From: Clostridium saccharobutylicum DSM 13864
GTDB lineage: Bacteria > Bacillota > Clostridia > Clostridiales > Clostridiaceae
Direction of reading: 5' to 3'
Assembly (NCBI RefSeq): GCF_000473995.1
Contig: NC_022571.1
Span: 725,501-789,500, forward strand
DNA length: 64,000 nt
Shown: in pieces, positions 47,842 through 57,247 of the stretch
How the letters are laid out: the number at the start of each line of letters is the position of its first letter
How positions within the stretch are numbered: position 1 is the stretch's first letter
Translations under genes and position numbers: made by a program
Notes under the pieces: model-generated
What the model was told of the DNA's origin: nothing
Database searches by the model: none
What the model saw: only the letters and a program-made list of their open reading frames with translations

Positions 47842-48003
47842 AAGGCACAATCAAAAAAATAATAGACCAGTATGCTTGTACATTTTATGTCATACTGTGT
47901 CAGTAAACTCAGCTAATAGAGCAACTATGAGTAGAATTATCTTTTCTGTCTGATAAGAAATATGCATCATATCTTTGGCTTATTATTTTTTGCTTATGCC
48001 TAA
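47842..48003. repeat. Family A element, subtype A2
   Basis: AAGGCACAATCAAAAAAATAATAGACCAGTATG (by positions 47842-47874) and TTATTATTTTTTGCTTATGCCTAA (47980-48003). Close relative of 27367. Confidence 0.82.
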
Positions 48004-48068
48004 TTATGCTAACTAAATAAGATGAAGAGATAGATATAAGGAAAAAACTAAAGGAGATAGTTGTTAAG

Positions 48069-48746
48069 ATGAAAGGTATAGGAGTATTTGATATTTTAGG
48101 ACCTATTATGATAGGACCATCAAGTTCACATACAGCAGGAGCAGCAAGACTTGGAAAAATTGCAAGAAGTATAGCTGGTGGAGATGTTATAGAAGTAACA
48201 TTTTTATTACATGGTTCTTTTGCAAAAACGTATAGAGGGCATGGAACTGATAGAGCATTAGTTGCAGGAATATTAGGTATGGAGCCAAAGGATGAAAGAC
48301 TTAAATATTCAATGGATATAGCTAAAGAAAAGAATATAAAGTTTTCATTCCAAGAAGCAGATTTAGGTGATGTTCATCCTAATACAGTAAAGTTTATTAT
48401 GCAAACGATAGATGGAAAGCATTGTGAAGTTATGGGATCATCTATTGGTGGTGGAAATATTAGAGTTTGTAAAGTTAATGGTATTGAAGTGGATTTTACT
48501 GGAATGTATGAAACATTAATAGTTGCACAGAAGGATGCACCAGGAGTTATAAATAGCGTAAGTCATATACTCTATAGTGAAAATATAAATGTAGCCTTTA
48601 TGAAAGTTTTTAGAGATGGAAAAGGGCAGGAAGCAACAATGATTTTTGAAATGGATAATAAAATTAATGATAAAATAATAGAAAAGATTAAGAAAATAGA
48701 GCTTGTGAGAAATGTTATTTCTATAAGTCCAGCTAAAGAAGATTAA
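48069..48746 (+). CDS. sdaAB: L-serine dehydratase, beta subunit
   Basis: The beta subunit of the iron-sulfur L-serine deaminase (serine to pyruvate and ammonia). FDILGPIMIGPSSSHTAGAA is shown in part by its GPSSSHTAGA motif at residues 16-25. A C-terminal ACT domain (about 148-220, TLIVAQKDAPGVINSVSHIL) may sense serine. AAAGGAGATAG precedes the ATG. The alpha subunit follows after 98 bases. Together they form the two-chain clostridial enzyme. Confidence 0.95.
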   Translation: MKGIGVFDILGPIMIGPSSSHTAGAARLGKIARSIAGGDVIEVTFLLHGSFAKTYRGHGTDRALVAGILGMEPKDERLKYSMDIAKEKNIKFSFQEADLGDVHPNTVKFIMQTIDGKHCEVMGSSIGGGNIRVCKVNGIEVDFTGMYETLIVAQKDAPGVINSVSHILYSENINVAFMKVFRDGKGQEATMIFEMDNKINDKIIEKIKKIELVRNVISISPAKED

Positions 48747-48844
48747 TTTATGAATGTATGTTACAAAGACAATTATAATTCTAATGTTAGGTGTTTAGAA
48801 AATTAAGATCATTAAATAATAAATAGGAAGGAAGACAAATAAAG

Positions 48845-49723
48845 ATGCTTGCGAGAACAGGGGAAGAATTATTAGAAATATGTGAGAAATATAATATTTC
48901 ATTAAGTGAATATGCTATAAGATGTGAAGTGGAAGAAAAGGGATTTACTAGAGAAGAAGTAATAGAAAAGATGAGGAAAAATCTAAAAGTTATGATTTCA
49001 GCGGCCAATGAAGGTATGGAAAAAGAAGTATATTCGGTTAGTGGATTAATTGGTGGTGATGGTTATAAACTAAATAAATATGCGCAAAGTGGTAAATCAC
49101 TTACTGGACATGTAACTACTATGGCAATGGCAATGGCACTTTCTTCATCAGAAGTTAACGCATCAATGGGAAAAATAGTAGCCTGCCCAACAGCTGGATC
49201 TTGTGGAATATTGCCAGCAGTAATCTTATCTGCAGGTAAAGAATTAGGCCTAGATGAAGAGGGGCTTATAAAGGGATTATTTGCAGCAGCAGCAGTTGGA
49301 ATTATTATAGGATTAAACGCTACGCTATCAGGAGCAGAAGGTGGATGTCAGGCCGAATGTGGTTCGGCATCAGCAATGGGAGCAGCAGCAGTTGTTGAAA
49401 TGATGGGGGGAACACCTAAAATGAGTTTGGATGCAGGTGCAATAATACTTAAAAATGTACTTGGTCTTGTTTGTGACCCTGTTGCAGGACTTGTAGAAAT
49501 ACCATGTGCTAAGAGAAATGTTCAAGGTGCTATAACTGCTCTTTGTACAGCTGATATGGTCATGGCAGGTGTGTCTTCTAAGATTCCATTTGATGATACA
49601 GTAAGTGCCATGTATAGAGTAGGAAAGAGTTTACCAGAATCTTTAAGGGAAACAGCAATGGGAGGAATTGCAATAACAAAAGAAGGGCAAAGACTTAAGG
49701 AAAAAGTTTTTGGTGAAAATTAG
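48845..49723 (+). CDS. sdaAA: L-serine dehydratase, alpha subunit
   Basis: The catalytic subunit with the 4Fe-4S cluster. Conserved cysteines sit in CPTAGSCGILPA, GGCQAECGSASAMGAA and VCDPVAGLVEIPCAKRN. 292 aa is standard. GGAAGG precedes the ATG. It works with sdaAB upstream. A family A element starts 23 bases after the stop. Confidence 0.95.
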   Translation: MLARTGEELLEICEKYNISLSEYAIRCEVEEKGFTREEVIEKMRKNLKVMISAANEGMEKEVYSVSGLIGGDGYKLNKYAQSGKSLTGHVTTMAMAMALSSSEVNASMGKIVACPTAGSCGILPAVILSAGKELGLDEEGLIKGLFAAAAVGIIIGLNATLSGAEGGCQAECGSASAMGAAAVVEMMGGTPKMSLDAGAIILKNVLGLVCDPVAGLVEIPCAKRNVQGAITALCTADMVMAGVSSKIPFDDTVSAMYRVGKSLPESLRETAMGGIAITKEGQRLKEKVFGEN

Positions 49724-49746
49724 TACATAGATTGTGTGAATTTGTT

Positions 49747-49921
49747 AAGGCACGTGAAAATAAGGCACATGAAAATAAATAACAAGTCAATCTGTTATAG
49801 GGATTTTTCATCGTATAAATAAGCAGAGTGTTTTTTAGAGTAAGTATATTAAGGCAATCTACTACATTGTGAAAAATAAGTTTATGGCAGAATTGGCTTG
49901 TTATTTTTTGAATATGCCTAA
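49747..49921. repeat. Family A element with duplicated left end
   Basis: AAGGCACGTGAAAATAAGGCACATGAAAATAAATAACAAG (by positions 49747-49786): the terminal motif occurs twice in 15 bases. Right end GGCTTGTTATTTTTTGAATATGCCTAA (49894-49921). The core is unrelated to the other copies. Confidence 0.75.
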
Positions 49922-49939
49922 TGGAAGGAATGAAAATTA

Positions 49940-50629
49940 ATGAATCCATTATTAAAAAAGCAAATTAATATTCTTATAGTAGATGATGAAAAAAGCATAA
50001 TAGACTTTGTGAAAATGGGATTGGAAGCAGAGGGATATACAGTATATAGTGCTTTTGATGGAATGGAAGCTATTGAAATAGCTGAAAAAATAAAGCCACA
50101 AATAATTATATTAGATATTATGTTGCCAGGAATGGATGGATATGAAGTATGTTCAATAATTAAAAAATCCATAAAGACATCCATTATAATGCTTACAGCA
50201 AGAGATGATGTTGATGATAAAGTAAGAGGATTAGATATTGGGGCAGATGATTATATGGCAAAACCTTTTAGTTTTAAAGAGCTTTTAGCACGTATAAATG
50301 CAAGAATAAGAAGTGATTTTCCAAAATTAGATGATATGATTCGAATTGGTGATTTTACATTAGACGATGGAGCACATGAATTCATATATTGCGGCGAAGT
50401 CTTAGATTTGTCTCCTACTCAATATAACTTATTAAAGTTTTTACTTATGAATAACGGAATAGTATTAAGCAAATCTCTAATACTTGAAAAAGTTTGGGGA
50501 TATGATTTTAATGGAGAAGAAAATATTGTTGAAGTATATGTAAGATATTTAAGAGATAAACTTCAAGATAAAGAACATAATCTTATAAAAACTGTTCGTG
50601 GTGTCGGATATAAAATGGTGGCACAATGA
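49940..50629 (+). CDS. OmpR-family response regulator
   Basis: Receiver domain at 1-120 with D59 (ILDIMLPGMDGYE) and K in AKPFSFKELLARI. Winged-helix DNA-binding domain at about 130-227 (LSPTQYNLLKFLL, VEVYVRYLRDKL, TVRGVGYKM). GGAAGGAATG precedes the ATG. It overlaps the kinase gene by 4 bases (ATGA), so the pair is a coupled two-component system. The apbE and NapH/FMN genes downstream are candidate targets (inference from position only). Confidence 0.94.
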   Translation: MNPLLKKQINILIVDDEKSIIDFVKMGLEAEGYTVYSAFDGMEAIEIAEKIKPQIIILDIMLPGMDGYEVCSIIKKSIKTSIIMLTARDDVDDKVRGLDIGADDYMAKPFSFKELLARINARIRSDFPKLDDMIRIGDFTLDDGAHEFIYCGEVLDLSPTQYNLLKFLLMNNGIVLSKSLILEKVWGYDFNGEENIVEVYVRYLRDKLQDKEHNLIKTVRGVGYKMVAQ

Positions 50630-52161
50630 AGAAGCTATTATATAAACTAAAGATAAAGAGTTTGAAATGGCAGCTACTATTTGGTTTTATTGTAATATTA
50701 GTTATCCTAGTAGGCTCAATGGGGATTTTTGAATATATAAGTATGAAAGAATATTTATATACAACTAAGACTGAAGTTCTTCAGCAGAAGTTTCATAATT
50801 TAGATTTTAAGAATTTATCAAAAGATGATATAACAGATGTTAGTGAAATTAATTTTAAAGAAATTTCTAAAAAATTAGTAGATAAGCACATGAGTATGGC
50901 TGTAATAGATAAAAACGGAGAAATATTATTAACATCAATAAATACAGACAATATAACGAAGGAAGATCATGATGGGGATGATGATACAAAAGATTTTTAT
51001 GAAAAAAATATAAGAACAATACCTGTTCCTAAATTTTCTAAAGAATCTTATATGAGTATATGTAAAATAGAAGGTAATTTAGAACATACATATAAAGTCA
51101 TAAGAGATGAAAATGGTAGTTGTCAATTGGTTGTATGGAGAAAAATTGGAAATTTAGATTCACCATCTGGATTAATACAATTAAGCACTCCAATAGATGA
51201 TACTGAAGATATAATAAAGCGTGAAGTATATGTTCATACAAGTCTTTCAATTTTAATTTTAGTAATAGGAATAATACTAGCATCTGCAATTTTCAAACGT
51301 ACTTTAAAACCTTTATATGATATTACTAATACTGTTGAAGGAATAAGTGTAACTGATTTAGATAAAAGATTACCTAATAAGAATGGTCAATTGGAAATAG
51401 ATAGGTTGGCAAACTCATTTAATATAATGCTTAAAAGAATAGAATCTTCATTCCAAAAAGAGCAATATATAAAGGAGAAAATGAGAAGATTTGTATCCGA
51501 TGCATCTCATGAATTAAAGACACCACTAACATCAATTCATGGATTTGTAGAAATCTTACTAAGAGGGGCAGCGAAGAATGAGGAACAATTGAATTTAGCT
51601 TTAAATAGTATATTGACAGAAAGCGAAAGACTAACAAAATTAGTAAATGATCTATTAGTTCTAACTAGATTAGAGCAAAAACCAGTTGTAGAGATGAATA
51701 AGGAAAATATAAATGGTGTAATAAAAGAGATATTGCCTCAACTTCAAATTCTTTCTAAAGAAAGAGTATTAGATTTAAACTTAAGAGAAAATATAAGTGT
51801 ATATATTAATAAAAATCAAATTAAGCAAGTAATATTTAACATAACTCAAAATGCAGTTTTACATACTGACAATAAGAATGGAAGTATAATAATATCTACC
51901 GATATAGAAGAATTAGAAAATGAAACTTTCGGTGTTTTAAAAATATCAGATAATGGTACAGGTATACCAAAGAATCATCTTGATAAAATATATGATAGAT
52001 TTTTCAGAAGTGATTCACATAGATCTAGGGAGCAAGGCGGATATGGTCTGGGATTGTCCATAGTAAAATCTATAATGGATGCTAATAAAGGAAAAATACA
52101 TGTAGAAAGTGAACTAGGAGTTGGAACAACATTTTCCGTATATTTAAAATTGGTAGAATAG
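50626..52161 (+). CDS. Sensor histidine kinase (HisKA type)
   Basis: A 511-aa membrane kinase: TM1 at about 17-37, an extracytoplasmic sensor domain (38-205), TM2 at about 207-225 (HTSLSILILVIGIILASAIF), HAMP at about 226-280, HisKA with H295 in SDASHELKTPLTS, and HATPase with NAVLHTD, DNGTGIPK and GGYGLGLSIVKSIM. Partner of the response regulator upstream. Signal unknown. Confidence 0.94.
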   Translation: MKKLLYKLKIKSLKWQLLFGFIVILVILVGSMGIFEYISMKEYLYTTKTEVLQQKFHNLDFKNLSKDDITDVSEINFKEISKKLVDKHMSMAVIDKNGEILLTSINTDNITKEDHDGDDDTKDFYEKNIRTIPVPKFSKESYMSICKIEGNLEHTYKVIRDENGSCQLVVWRKIGNLDSPSGLIQLSTPIDDTEDIIKREVYVHTSLSILILVIGIILASAIFKRTLKPLYDITNTVEGISVTDLDKRLPNKNGQLEIDRLANSFNIMLKRIESSFQKEQYIKEKMRRFVSDASHELKTPLTSIHGFVEILLRGAAKNEEQLNLALNSILTESERLTKLVNDLLVLTRLEQKPVVEMNKENINGVIKEILPQLQILSKERVLDLNLRENISVYINKNQIKQVIFNITQNAVLHTDNKNGSIIISTDIEELENETFGVLKISDNGTGIPKNHLDKIYDRFFRSDSHRSREQGGYGLGLSIVKSIMDANKGKIHVESELGVGTTFSVYLKLVE

Positions 52162-52201
52162 TTTGAGAAATTAAAATGGAAACAAATGGTTAATGTATAT
52201 G

Positions 52202-52346
52202 AAGCACATTAAAAAATAACAAGTTTATCTACCAAGCTTATTTTTCATGAGGCGAAGCTAGCCTTGCTATGAGACTAATCTGTTTCATTGTCTGATGAAA
52301 AATAATCATGGTATTTTGGACTTGTTATTTTCTTTTATATGTCTAA
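52202..52346. repeat. Family A element, eroded ends
   Basis: AAGCACATTAAAAAATAACAAG and GGACTTGTTATTTTCTTTTATATGTCTAA (by positions 52318-52346). The short core carries CCTTGCTATGAGACTAATC, related to the other copies. Confidence 0.78.
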
Positions 52347-52360
52347 TATTATTTTTTAAT

Positions 52361-52408
52361 ATCTATAAGAAGAGGCTATTTCATTTGAAATAGCCTCTTC
52401 TTATAGAT
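52361..52408 (+). terminator. 48-bp near-perfect palindrome, terminator-like
   Basis: Two perfect 23-bp arms (ATCTATAAGAAGAGGCTATT at the left) around a 2-base loop. It ends the two-component operon but lacks a clear T tract after the stem. Confidence 0.65.
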
Positions 52409-52410
52409 AA

Positions 52411-52495
52411 ACAAGCTATGAATTAGATTTTAAATTATATAGCAACCGAGTAAAATAGTTCCCTTTCTTTCGGTTGGTTACCACATAAGTTATCT
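52411..52495. repeat. Family B right half
   Basis: CTATGAATTAGATTTTAAATTATAT (left-end type) joined directly to AGCAACCGAGTAAAATAGTT and TTTCTTTCGGTTGGTTACCACATAAG. The inner hairpin is missing. Confidence 0.7.
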
Positions 52496-52644
52496 ATATT
52501 ATAGTTCAATATTAAAATTCTCAGCAAACTCTCAGTTTAGATTCAGAAACTATTAAGGTTAATTTGATATACTTCAATCAATGAGGCACATTCAAATTCT
52601 GCTTTGTTTAAAGATTATAAATTAATGTGTGTAGGTGAGGCAAT

Positions 52645-53703
52645 TTGATTATAAATACAATAAATATTCAATTGTTAATATTGGTAGGCTTAGTAGGAGT
52701 AATTTTGATAATTGTATTTGTTACTGGGAAACGCAGTAAAGATACAATAACAAAGACTAATTATGTTCTTGGAACTATGGTAAATCTAAGAGCATATGGT
52801 GCAAATGCTAATAATGCAATTGAAAAGAGTATTGAAAGATTAAATAATATTGATGATAAAATGTCAGTATTTAAAGAAAATAGTGAAATATCAAAAATAA
52901 ATTCTAAAGCTGGCATTTCAATGGAAAAAGTAAGTAAGGATACTTATTATGTAATAAAAAAGGCAGTGGAATATAGCAAAATATTAGAAGGAACTTTTGA
53001 TCCAACTATAAGGCCATTAGTAAGTCTTTGGAATATAGGAAAAGGAGACGAGAAAATTCCAGGAAAATATCAAATAGAAGAAAGATTAAAGCTTGTAAAT
53101 TATAATGATGTCATTTTAGATGATAATAATAGTTCAATAATGTTAAAAAAAATAAAACAAGCTCTTGATGTTGGAGGTATAGCTAAAGGATTTGCGGCTG
53201 ATGAAGTTAGAGATATTTTTTATAAATATAAAATTAAAAGTGCATTGATTGATTTAGGAGGAAATATCTTTGCTCTTGGAAGTAAAGAAAATGGTGAACC
53301 TTGGAGAGTAGGAATTCAAAATCCATTTGAACCTCGAGGAGAACATATTGGAATATTAAATATAAAAAATAAGTCAGTAGTTACATCTGGTAATTATGAG
53401 AGGTACTTTATAAAGAAAGGAAAAATGTTTCATCATATACTTGATCCTAGAACAGGATATCCATCACAAAGCAAAATTATAAGTGCAACCATAATATCTG
53501 ATAACTCGATTGATGGAGATGGGTTATCAACAGGTGTTTACATTCTTGGAATTGATAAAGCAATTAATATTATAGAATGTATGAATGGAATTGAAGCAAT
53601 ATTTATTACAGAAGATAAAAAAATATATACAACAAGTGGGGTTAGTGATGAACTTTTTACATTAACAAATAACGAATTTTCAATAACCAACTTAAATTTG
53701 TAA
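52645..53703 (+). CDS. apbE: FAD:protein FMN transferase
   Basis: Transfers FMN from FAD covalently to a threonine of target proteins. An N-terminal membrane anchor (residues 6-25) precedes the ApbE domain: VLGTMVNLRAYG, DDKMSVFKENSEISKIN, LDVGGIAKGFAADEV, DLGGNIFALGSK, and HHILDPRTGYPS. The start is TTG, with TAGGTGAGG upstream. It lies 106 bases before a protein with two FMN-binding domains, its obvious substrate. Confidence 0.94.
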   Translation: MIINTINIQLLILVGLVGVILIIVFVTGKRSKDTITKTNYVLGTMVNLRAYGANANNAIEKSIERLNNIDDKMSVFKENSEISKINSKAGISMEKVSKDTYYVIKKAVEYSKILEGTFDPTIRPLVSLWNIGKGDEKIPGKYQIEERLKLVNYNDVILDDNNSSIMLKKIKQALDVGGIAKGFAADEVRDIFYKYKIKSALIDLGGNIFALGSKENGEPWRVGIQNPFEPRGEHIGILNIKNKSVVTSGNYERYFIKKGKMFHHILDPRTGYPSQSKIISATIISDNSIDGDGLSTGVYILGIDKAINIIECMNGIEAIFITEDKKIYTTSGVSDELFTLTNNEFSITNLNL

Positions 53704-53755
53704 AAAAGAGTTTATTGAAAATTATCTTAATATAGAAGCAAATAAGTTTATAATT

Positions 53756-53792
53756 TTAGGCATATGAAAAAATTAATTAGGAATATGCCTTA
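53756..53792. repeat. Family A short remnant
   Basis: TTAGGCATATGAAAAAATT and GGAATATGCCTTA, in the apbE-NapH gap. Confidence 0.6.
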
Positions 53793-53809
53793 TAGAAGGA
53801 GAAAGAAAT

Positions 53810-55381
53810 ATGGCTAAGAAATTAAAAAAATCACAAGTTTTAAGACATATTATGCAATTAATTTTATTTTTATTATTACCTGGATTATACTCAATGACGT
53901 TTAGTGAACTAAAAACAGTTTATCAAATGATTATTGGAGGTGATTTTAATTTTGTTCAAGCATTTCCAAGTTTGATTGAATTTACGTGCATAATGCTTTT
54001 AACAATGCTAATTGGAAGATGGTTCTGTGGATGGATGTGTGCTTTTGGAGCATATAATGATTTCATATATTTTATATCTAAAAAGGTATTTAAAACGAAA
54101 TTTAAAGTAGATGAAAAAGTTGACTCTATATTAAAATACGTAAAATACATAGTATTAGTTTTTATAATTATTATTTCCTGGACAATGAAAAGTAGTATTT
54201 TAGAAAGTACAAGTCCTTGGGATGTTTTTGGACAAATAACTGACTTATCAACAATTTTTTCAAGTTTACTTATAGGTTTTATATTTTTGATTCTTATTAC
54301 AATTGGAGCAGCTTTTATTGAAAGATTTTTCTGTAGATATTTATGCCCTCTAGGAGCTGTATTTTCTATAATTTCTAAAATTGGAATAACAAAAATTAAT
54401 AAACCTAAGGCTGATTGTGGCAAGTGTAGAGCATGCACAATAAACTGTTCAATGGGCTTAAAGCTTTATAAAGTAGATGGTGCTCGTGGTGGAGATTGTA
54501 TAAATTGTTTAAAATGTACTGAAGTATGTCCAAGAAAAAATGCAAGGATTAATATACTTGGAAAAGACTTAGATCAAAGTTTAGTTGGATCTGTTGCTAT
54601 GGCTACAATGTTAGGTGTTTATGGAGTGACAAATTTAGCTGCAGATGCATTAAGCAAATCTAGTTTAGGTTTAAGTGATAATAAAGTTTTAAGTAATAGT
54701 GAAGCTTCAAGTAATGTTTCAGAAAAATATAAAGATGGAACATATACAGGAACTGGTACAGGATTTAGGGGGGCTACAACTAAAATTTCTGTAACAATAG
54801 CAGGTGGAAATATAACTGATATACAAACTTTATCAAATGGAGATACTTCACAATACTATGAAAAAGCTTCAGGAACTATAACAAAGAAAATAATTTCAAA
54901 TCAATCATCATCAGTAGATACAGTCTCAGGAGCTACTTATAGTTCTAAAGGAATAATAAGTGCAGTACAAGATGCATTAAATCAAGCATCTAACACATCT
55001 ACTAATAATGAATCAAATAATACTGCAACTGAAAATAAGGCTACAGATTCAAATAAAATAGTAAATTCAGAAGATATAAAGTCTACTAATTCAACAAATA
55101 GTAGTCAAGGTATGTATAAGGATGGTACATATACAGGAAGTGGAAAAGGATTCAAAGGAGGAACAACTAAGGTTTCTGTTACTGTAGTTAATGGAAAGAT
55201 AACCAGTGTAGAAACTTTATCAAATGGAGATACTCCACAGTACTATAAAAAAGCATCTGGAACTGTAATAAATAACATACTTTCAAAACAATCAACATCA
55301 GTAGATACAGTTTCAGGAGCTACATATAGTAGTAAAGGAATAATAAGTGCAGTATCAGATGCTTTAAGCCAAGCTAAGTAA
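53810..55381 (+). CDS. NapH/RnfE-like membrane FeS protein with two C-terminal FMN-binding domains
   Basis: A 523-aa predicted electron transfer protein. The membrane part (residues 1-195) has five or so helices with the NapH-type GRWFCGWMCAFGA and ERFFCRYLCPLGA loops. Two 4Fe-4S motifs follow: CGKCRACTINC and CINCLKCTEVCP (about 203-245). After one more helix there are two extracytoplasmic FMN_bind repeats (about 306-396 and 433-523), each ending in DTVSGATYSSKGI, where the Thr is the site of ApbE flavinylation. They are joined by a Ser/Thr/Asn-rich linker. It would carry electrons from the membrane across to bound FMN outside. GAAGGAG precedes the ATG. Confidence 0.9.
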   Translation: MAKKLKKSQVLRHIMQLILFLLLPGLYSMTFSELKTVYQMIIGGDFNFVQAFPSLIEFTCIMLLTMLIGRWFCGWMCAFGAYNDFIYFISKKVFKTKFKVDEKVDSILKYVKYIVLVFIIIISWTMKSSILESTSPWDVFGQITDLSTIFSSLLIGFIFLILITIGAAFIERFFCRYLCPLGAVFSIISKIGITKINKPKADCGKCRACTINCSMGLKLYKVDGARGGDCINCLKCTEVCPRKNARINILGKDLDQSLVGSVAMATMLGVYGVTNLAADALSKSSLGLSDNKVLSNSEASSNVSEKYKDGTYTGTGTGFRGATTKISVTIAGGNITDIQTLSNGDTSQYYEKASGTITKKIISNQSSSVDTVSGATYSSKGIISAVQDALNQASNTSTNNESNNTATENKATDSNKIVNSEDIKSTNSTNSSQGMYKDGTYTGSGKGFKGGTTKVSVTVVNGKITSVETLSNGDTPQYYKKASGTVINNILSKQSTSVDTVSGATYSSKGIISAVSDALSQAK

Positions 55382-55393
55382 CTTTGAATTTAG

Positions 55394-55635
55394 ACTTGTG
55401 ATATAACTTACCGAAAGTAAGAGGACTATTTTACTCGGTTGATAGATAATTTGGCTGTGGAGTTCTATCAATATAAGTTGTACCATTCATGCATGTTCCC
55501 AAGGCAAGCTTGTGACAGGCATGAATGGTACAACTTCTACTGAAGAAATACCTACAGCCAAATTATCAACACAACACTACGTAAAATAGTCCTCTTACTT
55601 TCTAGTATGGAGTATATTTGAAGGTTTAAATCTAA
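55394..55635 (-). repeat. Family B long-hairpin element, copy 7
   Basis: Reverse orientation. ACCGAAAGTAAGAGGACTATT pairs with AATAGTCCTCTTACTTTC. Inner stem AATTTGGCTGTGGAGTTCTA and its partner CCTACAGCCAAATT. Loop arms CATGTTCCCAAGGCAAGCTTG. Confidence 0.88.
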
Positions 55636-55700
55636 TTCATAGTTATGTGGAACAAAAATGTATTTGATTTTGGTAATTCACCAAATAAGTCTAAATATAC
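55636..55700. repeat. Family B end fragments
   Basis: TTTAAATCTAATTCATAGTTATGTGG (the far left end of copy 7 in reverse) abuts TTTTGGTAATTCACCAAATAAG, a weak right end of another copy. Confidence 0.5.
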
Positions 55701-55710
55701 TTTCTTTATT

Positions 55711-55875
55711 TTAGGCACAATCAAATAAATAACAAGTTAATTTGCCAGCCTATTTGCCATCATGCTATGTCGGCAAATTGACCTAATAGGCCCGCTATGA
55801 GATCAGTTTGCCTCCTTGCCTGATGAAAAATATCCATGGCAACTTTGGAATTGTTGTTTTCTTTCATGTGCCTTA
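55711..55875. repeat. Family A element, adjoining family B (composite 1)
   Basis: TTAGGCACAATCAAATAAAT and GGAATTGTTGTTTTCTTTCA, ending GTGCCTTAA. Its inner arm change AACAAGTTAA is matched on the other side by TTTGGAATTGTT. TGATTATTTATAGATAG and a family B element follow, as in the copy at 56971-57480. Confidence 0.82.
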
Positions 55876-55933
55876 ATGATTATTTATAGATAGAAAGTGT
55901 ACTTTATCACATTCTCATATAGATAAAAAACAT

Positions 55934-56175
55934 AAACTTTGAAATATATTTAAAACTAGAAAGTAAGTAGATTCTTTTGCGGAGCATTGCATTTAGAATA
56001 TTGGTATGGATTTCTACCAGTAAAGGTTGCTTCATTTCTGCATTGTCCTTAGATGAACTAAGGACAAGCGAAAACAGAGCAACTTTTACTGAAGAAATAC
56101 CTAGATAAATATTCTAAAGGTAATTTTGTGCAAAGGAGTCTTTTTACTTCCTAGTTAGAATATATTTCAAAGTTC
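55934..56175. repeat. Family B long-hairpin element, copy 8 (two left-type ends)
   Basis: AACTTTGAAATATATTTAAA at the left and its complement-like TATATTTCAAAGTT at the right. Outer arms GAAAGTAAGTAGATTCTTTT and AAAGGAGTCTTTTTACTTCC. Inner stem TAGAATATTGGTATGG. Both ends are of the left type, unlike other copies. Confidence 0.82.
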
Positions 56176-56374
56176 AATATTTTCACGTGTATAATATACG
56201 TTTTATTCCTTATTTTGTACGATTTAAGGAATAGACATTTACTTAACTTAATATTTGTGGTAATATGTGGCCGCAAAAAATTTAATAAAATTGATAAATA
56301 AAGCAATTATAAGAAAGATAATTTCACTTTTAATTTAGTTGATTAATAGGAATATAGAAGAGGATTTTAAACTT

Positions 56375-56965
56375 ATGAATATTAAACTAAAAAGTTTTAA
56401 TGTGCTTAATACAGATTCAGTAAAAGCAATAAATTATGTTAATAAAAGTAATTCAAAAGCTTCATTTAAAGATTGTCTTAATTCTAAAAACAATAATATG
56501 TCTGAAAGGGATATAAAGCAGTATTTTATAGATGATGAAAAATTATATGATAAATATTGTAAAAAATTAGGTTTGAATAATATAGAGTATGGAAGTAAAG
56601 CGTGGGATGAATATAAAGAAAAATTATTTGTTTTTCCGCCTTTAACTGCTCCAGCAGCTGTTAAAGAAGCATGGAATAAAGTAAAAGAAAGTATTCCTAA
56701 AGATGATGAAGAAGCCCAGACTGCATTATTTTCTGAAGAAGCTATACTCATGTTAAAAGCATCTTATCCAGAAAATTTTGGATTACCAGCTAACTTTCAA
56801 CTTAATACAGTAGAAGATTATAAAATGTTGTTTGATAATGATTTAAAGACTAATGAAGAACTTAGAGATATACTAAAAGATACAGATGGGTGGAAACAAA
56901 CAAGATATATTAATATGATAAAAGATGTAGAAGACAAGCTTAAAGAAGAACTGTTAAAGTATTAA
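56375..56965 (+). CDS. Hypothetical protein, 196 aa, flanked by repeat composites
   Basis: Not recognised. The protein is soluble and helical, with no signal peptide or membrane segment. Features: a Ser/Asn-rich first 40 residues, then WDEYKEKLFVFPPLTAPAAV, VKEAWNKVKESIPKDDEEA, a segment with ASYPENFGLPANFQLN, and a charged C-terminal helix ending KLKEELLKY. An in-frame TTG at 56339 is possible. The ATG at 56375 with AGAAGAGGA upstream is preferred. It is enclosed by two directly repeated A+B composites (55711-56175 and 56971-57480), with 6 bases between stop and repeat. Confidence 0.75.
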   Translation: MNIKLKSFNVLNTDSVKAINYVNKSNSKASFKDCLNSKNNNMSERDIKQYFIDDEKLYDKYCKKLGLNNIEYGSKAWDEYKEKLFVFPPLTAPAAVKEAWNKVKESIPKDDEEAQTALFSEEAILMLKASYPENFGLPANFQLNTVEDYKMLFDNDLKTNEELRDILKDTDGWKQTRYINMIKDVEDKLKEELLKY

Positions 56966-56970
56966 AATTT

Positions 56971-57189
56971 TAAGACATGTGAAAATATAAATAAAAAGTT
57001 CATTTGTTGGCTTGTTTTTAATAAGAGGAAACTCGACTCACATACGCTCACTGAGCAAGCGACCATCATAAAATAATAGATTTGGATTCTTTGCTCATCA
57101 GAATATTGTCCTAATGGTTTTACATGAGATCAATTTATGAAAAATAATCATGGCATTTTGGACTAATTGTTTTCTTTCAGGTACCTTAA
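56971..57189. repeat. Family A element, long form, adjoining family B (composite 2)
   Basis: TAAGACATGTGAAAATATAA at the left. The middle CGACTCACATACGCTCACTG and AGCAAGCGACCATCA is shared with the long forms at 5932 and 36294. Right end TTTTCTTTCAGGTACCTTAA. Confidence 0.78.
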
Positions 57190-57247
57190 TGATTATTTAT
57201 GGATAGAAGATGTACATTATCACATTTTCATATAGATAAAAAACATA

